Shown: positions 9,825 to 19,201, counted from the first letter of the stretch. The stretch: DNA of 64,000 bases from Oscillospiraceae bacterium (GCA_030625685.1 DAOUQJ010000001.1:124001-188000), one strand, 5' to 3'. Notes: a model not told the origin generated them from the letters alone. Numbers and translations: made by a program.

Positions 9825-11405
9825 TCACCTCGTTTCCGTTAGTTCGATGTCGTTTATCAGCTTGAAGGTAATCTCTCCGTTTTTGCCGATTAGCACTTTA
9901 TCAACGGTGTGGATAAACAATTCTTCTTGGTATTCATCCATTATGTCAGGATTATATTTTATAATCTGCAAGATTCTAAGCGTTCCTTCAATTTCTCTTT
10001 CATAACCGTTACAGTCAAGAAGTATATTTCTCTTTTTCTTATGCTCTTCAATTTGAATGTTTAGGGCATTTTGTTTTTCCATGAAAATAGCAGAGTCCAT
10101 ATATCCCTTTAGCACGACACGGCTTAGGATATGGCTCTGCTCCATTAGTTCTGTTATTTTATTGTTAAGATTATGGATTTCTTCTTCCTGTCCTTTATCC
10201 ATTCTCATCTCCTTTAGCGATTCTAAGAAGGGGTATAGGATGTCAGTGTGATTACTTATAAGCTTGTTCCACATAGTCAGAAAGGCTGTTTTTATGATAT
10301 CCTCTCTTACTGCCTTCATCTTGCATTTATCTTTATCTTGTATATGCTTAACACAGCACCACTGTATTTTTTCATAAGGCTTTGCAATATAGATTTTTTG
10401 TCTACGGAAAGTTCCACCACATTCTCTGCAGATGATTTTACTACTAAATGCATAGCGGTTTTGATATTTCCCACTATCATCAACACCGATTTGATTTCTG
10501 CGGTATTCATAAATCTCTCGCACCCTTTCTGCCTGTTCCGTGGTGATGATAGATGGATGGCTATCTTCAATGGAATACATAGGACGTTCTCCATGGTTTT
10601 TCTTTCTGATGAAAGGTAACATTTCAGTGGTATAAGTCTTTTGCAGAAGCAATTTCCCCTCGTAAATTGGGTTTTGTAAGATTTCTTTTACCACACCATC
10701 GTTCCATTTATCTGCGTTTCTGATAGTAGGTATTTGATCGTTTGTTAGGTCTCGGGCTATTGCATAACTGCCTTTTCCACTAAGATATTCATTGAAAATC
10801 CTTCTTACCATTTCCGCCTCATCTTCTTTAATGATAATCTCACCATTTTCGTCTTTAGTGTATCCATAGGCAATACAGCTTGGTATAAAACTGCCATCTT
10901 TAAATCGTTTCTGAACTCCCCAACGGGTATTGATGGAAATATTCTCGGCTTCACCTTGAGCTATAGAGCTTAGTATTGTAAGCATTAACTCGCTTTGCTC
11001 CGATAAGGTATTGATGTTTTCTCTCTCGAAATATACTGCAACACCCAAGGCTTTGAGTTTTCTTATCGTTTCAATGCTATCTATGGTGTTTCTTGAAAAT
11101 CTGGTTATGGATTTGGTGATGATTAAATCGAGATTCCTTTTTTCACATTCCTTTATCATACGGATAAATTCATCTCGATTTCTCATCTTAGTGCCACTAG
11201 ATTCGTCTGCAAAAATACCTGCGAAATCCCATTCATAGTGGCTTTCGATATAGTTTTTATAGTACTCTGCCTGTGCAACATAAGAAGAATGTTGTTTAGT
11301 ACTGTCTGTACTTACTCGACAATAGGCACACACTCTTATTTTTGGCCTTAATTCCTGTAACACTTTTTGCCTTACAGGCTCTATGGTTTTCACTTTTTTA
11401 GCCAT
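9825..11405 (-). CDS. Large serine recombinase (first of three)
   Basis: A 526-residue recombinase. The resolvase domain is at about 20-165, with catalytic serine in 'CAYCRVSTDS' and conserved 'TRFSRNT'. A recombinase domain spans about 180-290, followed by a zinc ribbon ('CRECGGTFRR', 'WCCVKH') and a coiled coil (about 390-460). It is first in a tight three-gene unit with its two paralogues. Triple-recombinase modules of this kind are known from some Firmicutes ICEs. It is quite diverged from the 550-residue protein, so the two active enzymes are probably not a recent duplication. Confidence 0.9.
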   Translation of the reverse strand: MAKKVKTIEPVRQKVLQELRPKIRVCAYCRVSTDSTKQHSSYVAQAEYYKNYIESHYEWDFAGIFADESSGTKMRNRDEFIRMIKECEKRNLDLIITKSITRFSRNTIDSIETIRKLKALGVAVYFERENINTLSEQSELMLTILSSIAQGEAENISINTRWGVQKRFKDGSFIPSCIAYGYTKDENGEIIIKEDEAEMVRRIFNEYLSGKGSYAIARDLTNDQIPTIRNADKWNDGVVKEILQNPIYEGKLLLQKTYTTEMLPFIRKKNHGERPMYSIEDSHPSIITTEQAERVREIYEYRRNQIGVDDSGKYQNRYAFSSKIICRECGGTFRRQKIYIAKPYEKIQWCCVKHIQDKDKCKMKAVREDIIKTAFLTMWNKLISNHTDILYPFLESLKEMRMDKGQEEEIHNLNNKITELMEQSHILSRVVLKGYMDSAIFMEKQNALNIQIEEHKKKRNILLDCNGYEREIEGTLRILQIIKYNPDIMDEYQEELFIHTVDKVLIGKNGEITFKLINDIELTETR

Positions 11406-11484
11406 CTCTTTTCCTCCTTTCTCAGAAGACTATCTTCTGTTAGTACCACACAATACCATAAGCTTTTTTATATAGCTAGTGTTT

Positions 11485-11703
11485 TTACACATATACTTTG
11501 CTAAGAGTTGGAGAAAAGGAGTCACGATTGAGTTTGTCAATTCGTGCATACTGGTCATTGGTAATAATACCTCTGCGTTCAAGAATTTTTAGTAATTTTA
11601 CCGCCATTTTATATTGTACTTCTTGCTGAGATTGCTCTATTGTTAGGTCATATTCTTTTACATCTTCAGCTTCAACTTCACGTTTATGTATATCTGTACT
11701 CAC
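11485..11703 (-). CDS. Small conserved ICE protein upstream of the recombinases (SHOCT-like)
   Basis: About 72 residues from a GTG at 11703 with AAGGGTG at the right distance; an upstream ATG in the same frame has no ribosome site. The C-terminal half ('LLKILERRGIITNDQYARI') has the short helix-turn-helix pattern of SHOCT-type or oligomerisation motifs. Small proteins ending this way commonly precede recombinase genes in Firmicutes ICEs. It may regulate excision, but nothing in the sequence proves this. Confidence 0.6.
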   Translation of the reverse strand: MSTDIHKREVEAEDVKEYDLTIEQSQQEVQYKMAVKLLKILERRGIITNDQYARIDKLNRDSFSPTLSKVYV

Positions 11704-11781
11704 ATATTTCACCCTTTCTTTCTTAATATCACAAACATAGGGACCGCACTCTTGTGATTGCTTTGAAAGAATAGAGAGCAA

Positions 11782-12264
11782 TCCCCATGGCTTCTGACAT
11801 TAAGTCATTTTATTTTTCTGCACTTAATTCGACACTACTTCCCAAGTGCTAATGGCGATTTCATAAACCGAAAAGTGGTTAGCTTTCGTCATAGGACTTT
11901 CACCTCCGCTGGGATCTCCACCGGCTGCCCCCATTGCTTGAGTCTGTGGCTAGACAGAAGTATCATTATCGGTTCTGATGAGGTTCTAGCAAAACAATTC
12001 ACCATAAATTGTTTCAAGGTCAGGAAGGGACCGCTCGCACCTTTCGTTGCCCTTTGACGAAAGGCAGAAAGAAAATTGCGACTGTCTTTTCGCAGGTGGT
12101 CTTGGCGTTCCTACCTATGTTGCTTCTTCAGTTATGGCTCATCAGCTAATGTATTTATGAAATCGGATATTCAGTTATCAAGGAACAACCTTTTTTTTTA
12201 AAAAAAACAGGGAAGAGAATATATCCCTTCACCTGTTTCCACACTTAGGAGTAAAAAGTACCCC
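11782..12264 (-). ncRNA. Structured non-coding stretch, candidate RNA or leader
   Basis: No supported gene in about 480 bp between the sigma-like gene and the small ICE protein, yet it is richer in G+C than its surroundings and full of pairing segments on the minus strand. CCTTTCGT at 12040-12047 pairs with ACGAAAGG at 12057-12064. ACAATT at 11994-11999 pairs with AATTGT at 12007-12012. A purine-rich block (GGAGGTGAAAGTCC) lies at about 11890-11908. It could be a 5' leader of the recombinase operon or an independent RNA. I do not recognise a family. Confidence 0.35.
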
Positions 12265-12729
12265 TTAAATTTCAAAAAAACTTTTTATTTTTTCTGTCGC
12301 CCTATCAATTGACCTCTTTACAGGATTCTTTTGACATCCTTCAATCTTTGCGATTTGGTCAAAAGTAAAACCCTCAAAGTAATATAGAATCAGCCTTCTA
12401 CGCTGAATTTCTGGAAGTGTATCAATGGCTTGCCAAAGAAGCTCTTTTTCGAAATTCCTAAAAAATTCATCTTCCAATGTTTTCGGTTGATACAATGCTC
12501 TTTGATGCAAAGTCTGCTCTGTCAGCTTCGAATACTCAAGATTTCGTTCATCTGAACGTCTTAAGTTTCTTTCAGTTCTAACAAATTCTTGAAATAGCGA
12601 TAACGCAACACTTTCATTGATTTCTATTTCAATACTATTCCTATTGCAATCCATGAAAGTAGCATAATATCTTGGTTCATTTTCTATAATTAAAACACGC
12701 AATTTATATTGATTCGTGTTATCGAACAT
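12265..12729 (-). CDS. Sigma-70-like ICE regulator
   Basis: A 154-residue protein. The ATG at 12729 is chosen because GGAGG sits just upstream; the longer frame to 13017 runs through a terminator hairpin and looks non-coding. The C-terminal 60 residues ('LPEIQRRRLILYYFEGFTFDQIAKIEGC') match sigma-70 region 4, a helix-turn-helix that contacts -35 elements. Region 2 is not evident, so this is the short sigma-like type found next to recombinases in many clostridial ICEs. It probably activates or tunes element genes. Confidence 0.75.
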   Translation of the reverse strand: MFDNTNQYKLRVLIIENEPRYYATFMDCNRNSIEIEINESVALSLFQEFVRTERNLRRSDERNLEYSKLTEQTLHQRALYQPKTLEDEFFRNFEKELLWQAIDTLPEIQRRRLILYYFEGFTFDQIAKIEGCQKNPVKRSIDRATEKIKSFFEI

Positions 12730-12818
12730 TTTAATTTCCTCCGTTTCTGAATTTGAAATAAAATCAAATGTCAGAAGCGGAGGGGAACGACAGCCCACAC
12801 TAATAAAAATAAATGACA

Positions 12819-13011
12819 AACAAAAAAGACCGAACTTATTCCTCGTCAGGAATAGTCCGGTCTTTAAAACTGCATACAAAATAATACTGTGCAAGATATA
12901 TTCAATTTTTAACTTATCATATGGGTTTCGATATATCTCGATTTTGCTTTGCTTTAGTATGTATATCAAGTGATAAGATAATGTCATCACAAGGATCACC
13001 TCGTCCTTGTC
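12819..13011 (-). terminator. Hairpins in the leader of the sigma-like gene
   Basis: On the minus strand a long stem (about 12819-12861; AAAGACCG pairing with CGGTCTTT around an inner GGAATA/TATTCC stem) is followed by TTTTTT, a good Rho-independent terminator. A second small stem (CAAGGA/TCCTTG) lies at 12989-13010. Together they bracket about 190 bp transcribed toward the sigma-like gene, which may be a short terminated transcript or an attenuator. Confidence 0.45.
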
Positions 13012-13017
13012 TAGCAA

Positions 13018-13280
13018 CGAGAGGTAATCCTAATTTTTAAGCTATCCTATCCACACTAGTTGCCATAAATATTTAATTCGGCAATTATAGAAAAATTAAT
13101 TTCCATTATATCCTCCAATATTCGAGTAATATTTTGAAATTAATATCATATATTAATAGGTTAATTATATCTCTTGTCTGATGAAATATTTGTAAGAATT
13201 TGACACTTTGTGACAAAATAATAAAAAGTTATTTATAAAATTACATTTTATAAGGGCCGTTTCTTTTATAAAATATGCAA
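13018..13280. other. AT-rich intergenic region
   Basis: Very AT-rich sequence with no open frame worth reporting between the restriction operon terminator and the sigma-gene leader. A TTGACA at 13200-13205 is not followed by a convincing -10 element. Confidence 0.3.
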
Positions 13281-13314
13281 AAAGGTAGCTAACGAATAAT
13301 TCGCTAGCTACCTT
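13281..13314 (-). terminator. Terminator of the restriction-modification operon
   Basis: AAAGGTAGCTA (13281-13291) and TAGCTACCTTT (13304-13314) form an 11-bp stem around an inner GAAT/ATTC pairing. On the minus strand it is followed by a T tract. It lies about 20 bp after the stop of the LlaJI-like nuclease gene. Confidence 0.8.
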
Positions 13315-13335
13315 TCGTAAAATAAGAAATGGTTA

Positions 13336-14808
13336 TTAAATTTTAGTATAAAATAAATCAAGCTTTAAAGTTTTGCCTACTAAGTACTTCGAATACATTT
13401 GTTTTGCAGATAACTTCCATACGCTAATATCTCGCAACCCAAGATTACTCAACATTTTCATTCTGGCTATACCTATATGAGTAAATTTATCTTCCTCTGT
13501 TGGCATTAAAAAGACATTATCCACAAAAGAAATGTTATGTTTTTCTATAAAATCTTTATATGCCAGCTGATATAGATATTGTTTGGTCACATCGCCTACG
13601 CCAGGGTACGAACGCAATGGTTTACCATTTTGCAGCTGTATATTGTAATACTTCGCATCAAAAATAACAAACCGGTATTCTCCCCCTATCATATCAACAT
13701 TTATTAAGTCTGGAATAAGAGTTTCTTTTGCTTCTTTTATGGCTGAATTTTCTCCTGTGGCAATCCAAATTGGTTTATCAATAATATCTATCAGTTTTGT
13801 TTTTGGATCAAATTCAGAGTCGATTTTTACTGGCAATTTTAATTTCCCAACAGGCATATGCAGCTTATTTCCAAGAACTTCAGAACATACATCTTCCCAA
13901 ATGAGATTAAAGCTGTTGGTCCCATATAAACTTAAGCCATACATATCCTCATTTGCTTTTGAATTTTCTAAGTATGCATACATAGTTTTTAATAAAAGTT
14001 GCTTTCTAGTGTTAAACTGCACATTTAATTCTGATAATAGACGATATTTGATATAATCTATATCTGCAATCTCTTCAAGTTTCTCTTCAGTTAACTCAAT
14101 TAATTCCATATCAAATAGCTCTAGTAAGGCAGTTTCAGTAAGCTGCTTAGAGCATTGTGTTAGAATACATTCATGAACACGCTTGAAAAAATCAAAATCA
14201 TCATCTACAGTTTTTGAAGTATATAGTTCTGTATAATATGGTCTATTGTTTCGTATCAAAACGAAGGCATCATTTATTGTTTTATCCCATAAAATTTCGC
14301 CTTGACCATTAATCTCTACAACATCTTGACTGTATGTATAAATACCGTAATCATGAAAATCGTTGATCAAATATAGTATTACCGCAAGCATATTAAAGCT
14401 GCTAGTTTCATCATTTCCATTATACATATTGATTATTTGTTCTTTTGACGAATAATGAGCTATTACCTTAAGTACTTGTTTCATCTCAGACACTGGATTT
14501 TCTGATGACAATATATATTTAGGATAGCACTTTATTACTTTGTTTCCAACCATTACTATACCTACATAAGTAAAAACATACAGATAGTCATCGTTATCTT
14601 CAAAGACATCCGATAATTCAACATCATTTTCAATCAAATCAGAAAGATTTAACTGTTCTCTAGAATTTTTAACAGCTTTTAATATTCCATAAGACTTGAG
14701 TTTTTCAATATAACTTGATACTTCTGAAGTCTTTAAATGTAGGAGTTTGATCAGATCTGATTTTGAATATCTTTTTTGTTCACGAACAAAAGCAGATGTA
14801 ATTTTCAT
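13336..14808 (-). CDS. LlaJI-family restriction endonuclease subunit (R2, McrC-like)
   Basis: A 490-residue protein, last gene of the four-gene operon. The N-terminal 60 residues look like a winged-helix region ('KSDLIKLLHLKTSEVSSYIE'). The C-terminal third holds a PD-(D/E)XK-type nuclease core: 'LIPDLINVDM', then 'YRFVIFDAKYY' giving the D...DAK catalytic set near residues 365-390. By analogy with LlaJI it is the nuclease partner of the McrB-like GTPase encoded upstream. The start has AAGGGGTG, and only 5 bp separate it from the upstream gene. Confidence 0.8.
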   Translation of the reverse strand: MKITSAFVREQKRYSKSDLIKLLHLKTSEVSSYIEKLKSYGILKAVKNSREQLNLSDLIENDVELSDVFEDNDDYLYVFTYVGIVMVGNKVIKCYPKYILSSENPVSEMKQVLKVIAHYSSKEQIINMYNGNDETSSFNMLAVILYLINDFHDYGIYTYSQDVVEINGQGEILWDKTINDAFVLIRNNRPYYTELYTSKTVDDDFDFFKRVHECILTQCSKQLTETALLELFDMELIELTEEKLEEIADIDYIKYRLLSELNVQFNTRKQLLLKTMYAYLENSKANEDMYGLSLYGTNSFNLIWEDVCSEVLGNKLHMPVGKLKLPVKIDSEFDPKTKLIDIIDKPIWIATGENSAIKEAKETLIPDLINVDMIGGEYRFVIFDAKYYNIQLQNGKPLRSYPGVGDVTKQYLYQLAYKDFIEKHNISFVDNVFLMPTEEDKFTHIGIARMKMLSNLGLRDISVWKLSAKQMYSKYLVGKTLKLDLFYTKI

Positions 14809-14813
14809 AGGAA

Positions 14814-16589
14814 TTACACCCCTTGTTCTTCGTACAATGTTTCAAAGTCAATTCCAAAAATTTTAATTCCATGTTGATCGAAAGCATTACAAACATCAGA
14901 ATATTTACTACAATCAGGAAACATCTTTTTCTTATGTTGCTTTGCAGCATCTTCATAAAGATACATAAGAACTTTACTTTTTAATGACTTAGTAAATAAA
15001 TCAGTATTTTTAATAAATTTTCTAACTTGTCCATCAGTAGCTGTAACCTTTTCCGTTTCAATTATCTTCTTAGATAAGAAATATGGACCAATCAGCTTAT
15101 CTTCATTTACTGCGTATTCATCAGTTAGTTTCTTATTAATAGCTTTTCTTAACTGATTCCATTCAATTTCTTTGCCAGCTATATCGATTAGCCCATAAAC
15201 ATTCTTGTCGTCTTCATCAATACCAATATACTCAAAACTCCATCGTCTTTTAAATGCTGTATCCATAGGGAACACACCTTGGTCTGCACTGTTCATCGTA
15301 GCCCATATAAACATGTTATTGGGTATAGCAATTTCTTTGCAATTGTCAATGTCAATTTTAAGTTCCTCAGCTAAATATTTCCTAATATCTTCGCTCGCAT
15401 GAATTTTATACTCACTTACCCCACTATCGTCCCTATCAAGCAACTGAAATACATCACCAAAAACAGCTGCAACTTTGGCCCTGTTTATCTCTTCAATTAA
15501 CAGAAGATGTGGAAGAGCGTTATCTGTTTTTGCATTTTTTAGTGCAGCCACTAATACACGCATAAATGGACCTGGAACAAATTTATATGTTATTTCATTA
15601 CTTAGTGTTCCATCTTCTTTAGTGATAGCTTCACTGATCGGCTTATATGTACCCACAAAGTTTGCATAAGTATAATCGGGATGAAAAGTGACTCTCTCAA
15701 ACATGCCATTCTCTCCAAGTAGCTTAACACTGTCTTCTTGTAATCTATGACTTTTACCAGTTCCCGGGGCACCAAATACAATTCGATTCATTGAAAACTT
15801 AGTAGGTAAGCCCGTCTCAAAAGAAATACTCAGATTGTTAGTTGATTTTGCATGACTTTTGATTTTTTCATCATTTATGTCCATATCTACATTGTAAATT
15901 TTTAAATTACGCAGTCTAGTTTCATACTTTTCCTTGACTTTTGGAGCAATAACAATATGCTTACCACCAGTGGAATCTTCGTCTTCATCTAAAAATCCCC
16001 ATCGGACTAAAATCATTATTGGTTTGCAATCCTCATATTTATTTGCCTCATCTGCCAATGAAATAGTTCCTTGGTTACGTAAATTGCGCAACTCAACTAA
16101 AGAATCTGTATAGTTTGCCCCAATATCTTCTAATTTCCACAACAAAAAAGCAAATTCTTTATGTGTTAAATACTCCAAATCCAATATCGCCCTAATATAC
16201 AATGATGGCGGCTCAACATCTGAATTACTACCTGGACAACCATAATTATTTCTTCCAAATTTCACAGTTTCTAATGAATTCATCAGAACATCCTGCACAG
16301 AAGATTCATTATCACTTTTGATAGCCTCATACATTTTCTTGCCAGAGTCAGTTATTTTTCTTCTTGATTGGGGATTTTTAATATCCTCCCAAATAGTAAA
16401 ACCAAAATAAGATGTAATCTGAGCTTTTTTAGTGTATGAAGATTGGTATTGGTCATCACCAATCATTGCTTTCAACTTGTTTTTATAGACATCATTTGTT
16501 AACCAGTCGTTTGCTTCATAATAAATCTGCAAAACTGATTCGATTTCGTCTAATAATGCACTGTTTTTTGGCATTACTATTTTTCCCAT
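14814..16589 (-). CDS. McrB-like GTPase subunit of the LlaJI-type restriction system (R1)
   Basis: A 591-residue AAA+ protein. The N-terminal 260 residues are a probable DNA-recognition region. The motor domain carries Walker A 'FGAPGTGKSHRLQ' (about 273-285), a Walker B region 'LLLIEEINRAKV' and a sensor 'IWATMNSADQGV', the pattern of McrB GTPases. It would translocate DNA and drive the nuclease subunit encoded next. A strong AAGGAGG precedes the ATG. The gene is 15 bp after methyltransferase 2. Confidence 0.85.
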   Translation of the reverse strand: MGKIVMPKNSALLDEIESVLQIYYEANDWLTNDVYKNKLKAMIGDDQYQSSYTKKAQITSYFGFTIWEDIKNPQSRRKITDSGKKMYEAIKSDNESSVQDVLMNSLETVKFGRNNYGCPGSNSDVEPPSLYIRAILDLEYLTHKEFAFLLWKLEDIGANYTDSLVELRNLRNQGTISLADEANKYEDCKPIMILVRWGFLDEDEDSTGGKHIVIAPKVKEKYETRLRNLKIYNVDMDINDEKIKSHAKSTNNLSISFETGLPTKFSMNRIVFGAPGTGKSHRLQEDSVKLLGENGMFERVTFHPDYTYANFVGTYKPISEAITKEDGTLSNEITYKFVPGPFMRVLVAALKNAKTDNALPHLLLIEEINRAKVAAVFGDVFQLLDRDDSGVSEYKIHASEDIRKYLAEELKIDIDNCKEIAIPNNMFIWATMNSADQGVFPMDTAFKRRWSFEYIGIDEDDKNVYGLIDIAGKEIEWNQLRKAINKKLTDEYAVNEDKLIGPYFLSKKIIETEKVTATDGQVRKFIKNTDLFTKSLKSKVLMYLYEDAAKQHKKKMFPDCSKYSDVCNAFDQHGIKIFGIDFETLYEEQGV

Positions 16590-16603
16590 AGTTAAAAACC
16601 TCC

Positions 16604-17743
16604 TTACAATTGACGTAGCAATGCTGTCATAATTTCTTTTATCAACTTTGATGGGATGCCTTCTCCGAATACTTTCCTAATAAAGGTTTCGCTTGCCCAA
16701 TCTGGAATGGGCCAGTCCAACGGTAAGGACATAACGATCAACAGCTCATATATAGTTAATACTCTTGCATCAGAATACAGCTCATTGCCATGCTTATCAG
16801 TATATTTTCTTCCTGGGTGGACACAAGCTAAAGACGAGATGACACCATTATTCTGAGTAATCGTCCTGCAAGGCATGTCCCATTTAAGTCTTCTATAATG
16901 ATTATGATGAGCTTTTACAGGTGTTCCATCTGCCTTTTGCGGATAATATTTTTCATTATAAATCGCTGATTTACCTGTAGGTGTATGCAACAGCCATTCT
17001 ACTTGTTTCCAAGAATGAGTTGGAGGGAAGTGCCAATTTGATACTGCTAATCCAGCTTGTCTTTTCTTTTCGTAATCCGGAAACTTCTTAATTGTCAACT
17101 CAATACCATCTCTCAGCTTTGGATCAAGTGAAGGCAGTGAGCCAATTGCATCTTCTAAAGTAATCTCCTTTTGCTTTTTAGGAAATTCCCAAATGCACTC
17201 TAAATCGTTTCTAACTAAAAGAAATATATTTCTTTCTCTTAGTTGTGGCACACCATAGTCTTTAGCCATCACTAATGTTTCTTTATTAAAATTATATTGT
17301 TTGCCAAGTTCTCTTTTAATATAATCTGGAATTAATACAATTTCGTCCTCGAATTTTATACGAGTTGTTAATTGCTTTGGTACATTTTCTAGTAAAACAA
17401 ATTTAGGTTTTACCCTCTTTATTACATCAATAGCATAAGAAATCAGTTGATTTCGCGGGTCGAACTTAAGTCTTTTTCCCGCTTCACTCATGCCTTGACA
17501 AGGAGGTGTTGCAATGATAAAATCCACACTTTTTTCGATAGCTTCAACAACAATGGTATCACGAATGCTGTCTTCTGTAATATCGCCACATATCATATGA
17601 GTGTTTTTATACACATCTTGATAAAACTTTGCTCTCTCAATATCTATTTCATTCGCTATTTTAATATCAATTCCCAGTTCCTCCATGTAGGCTTCTGCAA
17701 TTCCGACATTTGCAAACAATGAAAGTCCATTTAATTTACTCAT
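16604..17743 (-). CDS. DNA cytosine-5 methyltransferase 2 of the LlaJI-type system
   Basis: A 379-residue C5-MTase. Motif I is 'LSLFANVGIAEAY', motif IV 'TPPCQGMS' with the catalytic Cys, motif VI 'LLENVP', motif VIII 'QLRERN' and motif X near 'FGEGIPSKLIKE'. It is clearly paralogous to the 467-residue enzyme just upstream but lacks its N-terminal extension. Two C5-MTases are needed when the recognition site is asymmetric, one per strand. LlaJI recognises GACGC, and the same is likely here. Confidence 0.88.
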   Translation of the reverse strand: MSKLNGLSLFANVGIAEAYMEELGIDIKIANEIDIERAKFYQDVYKNTHMICGDITEDSIRDTIVVEAIEKSVDFIIATPPCQGMSEAGKRLKFDPRNQLISYAIDVIKRVKPKFVLLENVPKQLTTRIKFEDEIVLIPDYIKRELGKQYNFNKETLVMAKDYGVPQLRERNIFLLVRNDLECIWEFPKKQKEITLEDAIGSLPSLDPKLRDGIELTIKKFPDYEKKRQAGLAVSNWHFPPTHSWKQVEWLLHTPTGKSAIYNEKYYPQKADGTPVKAHHNHYRRLKWDMPCRTITQNNGVISSLACVHPGRKYTDKHGNELYSDARVLTIYELLIVMSLPLDWPIPDWASETFIRKVFGEGIPSKLIKEIMTALLRQL

Positions 17744-17753
17744 TTTAATTCTC

Positions 17754-19157
17754 CTATTTCAAATTCTCAAAGACTTTCTTCACAAATAATGGTGGTATTC
17801 CTTCACCGATTATTCGCCTAAGGAATGCTTCAGATGTATTTTCTGGCACTGGCCAATTGCTTGGTAAACTCATAATTATCATTAACTCATATAAAGTCAG
17901 CGCTCTTGCATCTGAATAAATTGATATACCATCTTCATCTTTGTATTCCAGTCGACCTGGGTGGACATTATTCTGAGACGATATTTTTCTATTATCCATA
18001 GTTACGGTATAAGCTCCAATATCCCAATTCTGCCTTTTATATGTATTGCGATAACCCTTTACTGGATCACCATTTTCTTTCTTTGGATAATAATACTCAT
18101 TATCAAATGCTGTACATCCAGTAGGTGTATGTTGCATTGCTACTACTTGCCTTTTTACATGGTGAGGAGGGATATGCCACTTTGAAATACGGCTTGCCGC
18201 CTCCTTTCTTTCATAAAAATGAGGAAACATTTCTAGAAGTTCATCTTCGGTAATGTCGTTTACAAAAGGATCCATCATTGGAAGATGACCAATGGCATCT
18301 CTCATTGTTACAATTTTGTCCTCCTTATTAGGAAGTGTCCATTCTTTTATATCTTCACTTCTGCGAGTCATAAGAATAATTGCTCGTTCTCTCGTTTGGG
18401 GAACAGAATAGTTTTTGGTATCTATTACGTATTGATTTATTACATATTCATCAGATAATTCATCACGAATTAACTCAGGGATGAGTATCCTCTTTCCATT
18501 ATCTTCAATTTCCGTACTTAAAAACATAGGTACATTTTCTAAGAAAATATACTTAGGTCTAACTCTCTTAATAACTTCAATTACAGGACATATCAATTTA
18601 TTTCTTTCGTCATTTTCATCTTGCTGGCCTGCAGTGCTCATTCCTTGACAAGGCGGTGTAGCCATTACTATATCTACGCTATTTGCAATACACTCATCTA
18701 CAATTTTATCAACAATTATTTTGTCAGTGATATCCCCACATATCATATTTGATTCTGGGTAAATCTTTGAATATAGTTTTGCTCTTCTATCAATCAACTC
18801 ATTAGCTACAACAATGTTAATGCCTATATCTTTCAAATAAGCCTCTGCAACACCAATATTAGCAAATAAAGATAATGCATTCATACCTTTTTTCCTTTCG
18901 GGAATCACTATTGTTTTTGCTGCGGCTTGTTCAGCATATTCAAAGTACAGTTTTATAGCTCTTTTGATTTGAGATCGAACAGAACATGATATTTTTTGAT
19001 AAGATGCTTCTTGTTCTAACAAAAACTGATATACAATGTCATTATACCAAGGTAGAATTTTGTCTGCTCTCTTTGCTCTTGATACTATATTGCTTATGGT
19101 TTCTTTGGAATAGTTCTTACTTGAAACTAGCCATTCTTTAAAACCCAATAAATCCAT
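17754..19157 (-). CDS. DNA cytosine-5 methyltransferase 1 of the LlaJI-type system, with N-terminal helical domain
   Basis: A 467-residue C5-MTase, first gene of the operon. The ATG at 19157 with GAGAGGTG upstream is preferred over the GTG at 19166. Motifs: I 'LSLFANIGVAEAY', IV 'TPPCQGMS', VI 'FLENVP', VIII 'QTRERA', X 'IGEGIPPLFVKK'. An extra segment of about 90 residues at the N-terminus ('FKEWLVSSKNYSKETISNIV') resembles the SAM-like core-binding domain of tyrosine recombinases and may help DNA binding. Its promoter contains paired GACGC sites, so this enzyme could control its own operon by methylation. Confidence 0.88.
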   Translation of the reverse strand: MDLLGFKEWLVSSKNYSKETISNIVSRAKRADKILPWYNDIVYQFLLEQEASYQKISCSVRSQIKRAIKLYFEYAEQAAAKTIVIPERKKGMNALSLFANIGVAEAYLKDIGINIVVANELIDRRAKLYSKIYPESNMICGDITDKIIVDKIVDECIANSVDIVMATPPCQGMSTAGQQDENDERNKLICPVIEVIKRVRPKYIFLENVPMFLSTEIEDNGKRILIPELIRDELSDEYVINQYVIDTKNYSVPQTRERAIILMTRRSEDIKEWTLPNKEDKIVTMRDAIGHLPMMDPFVNDITEDELLEMFPHFYERKEAASRISKWHIPPHHVKRQVVAMQHTPTGCTAFDNEYYYPKKENGDPVKGYRNTYKRQNWDIGAYTVTMDNRKISSQNNVHPGRLEYKDEDGISIYSDARALTLYELMIIMSLPSNWPVPENTSEAFLRRIIGEGIPPLFVKKVFENLK

Positions 19158-19201
19158 GTTCGACACCTCTCATACTCCACAGGCATAGTTATCCGTTTGT
19201 C

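Noticed and set aside
11880-11910. Possible group II intron (GGTGAAAGTCC-like block)
   Set aside because: No reverse transcriptase gene, no recognisable domain V and no clear 5' consensus.
12110-12165. Possible hammerhead ribozyme core (CTGATGAG on the minus strand)
   Set aside because: The required GAAA and flanking stems are not in place.
12265-13017. Reading the sigma-like gene as a 250-residue protein
   Set aside because: The first 96 codons cross a terminator hairpin and have non-coding composition; a perfect GGAGG site supports the start at 12729.
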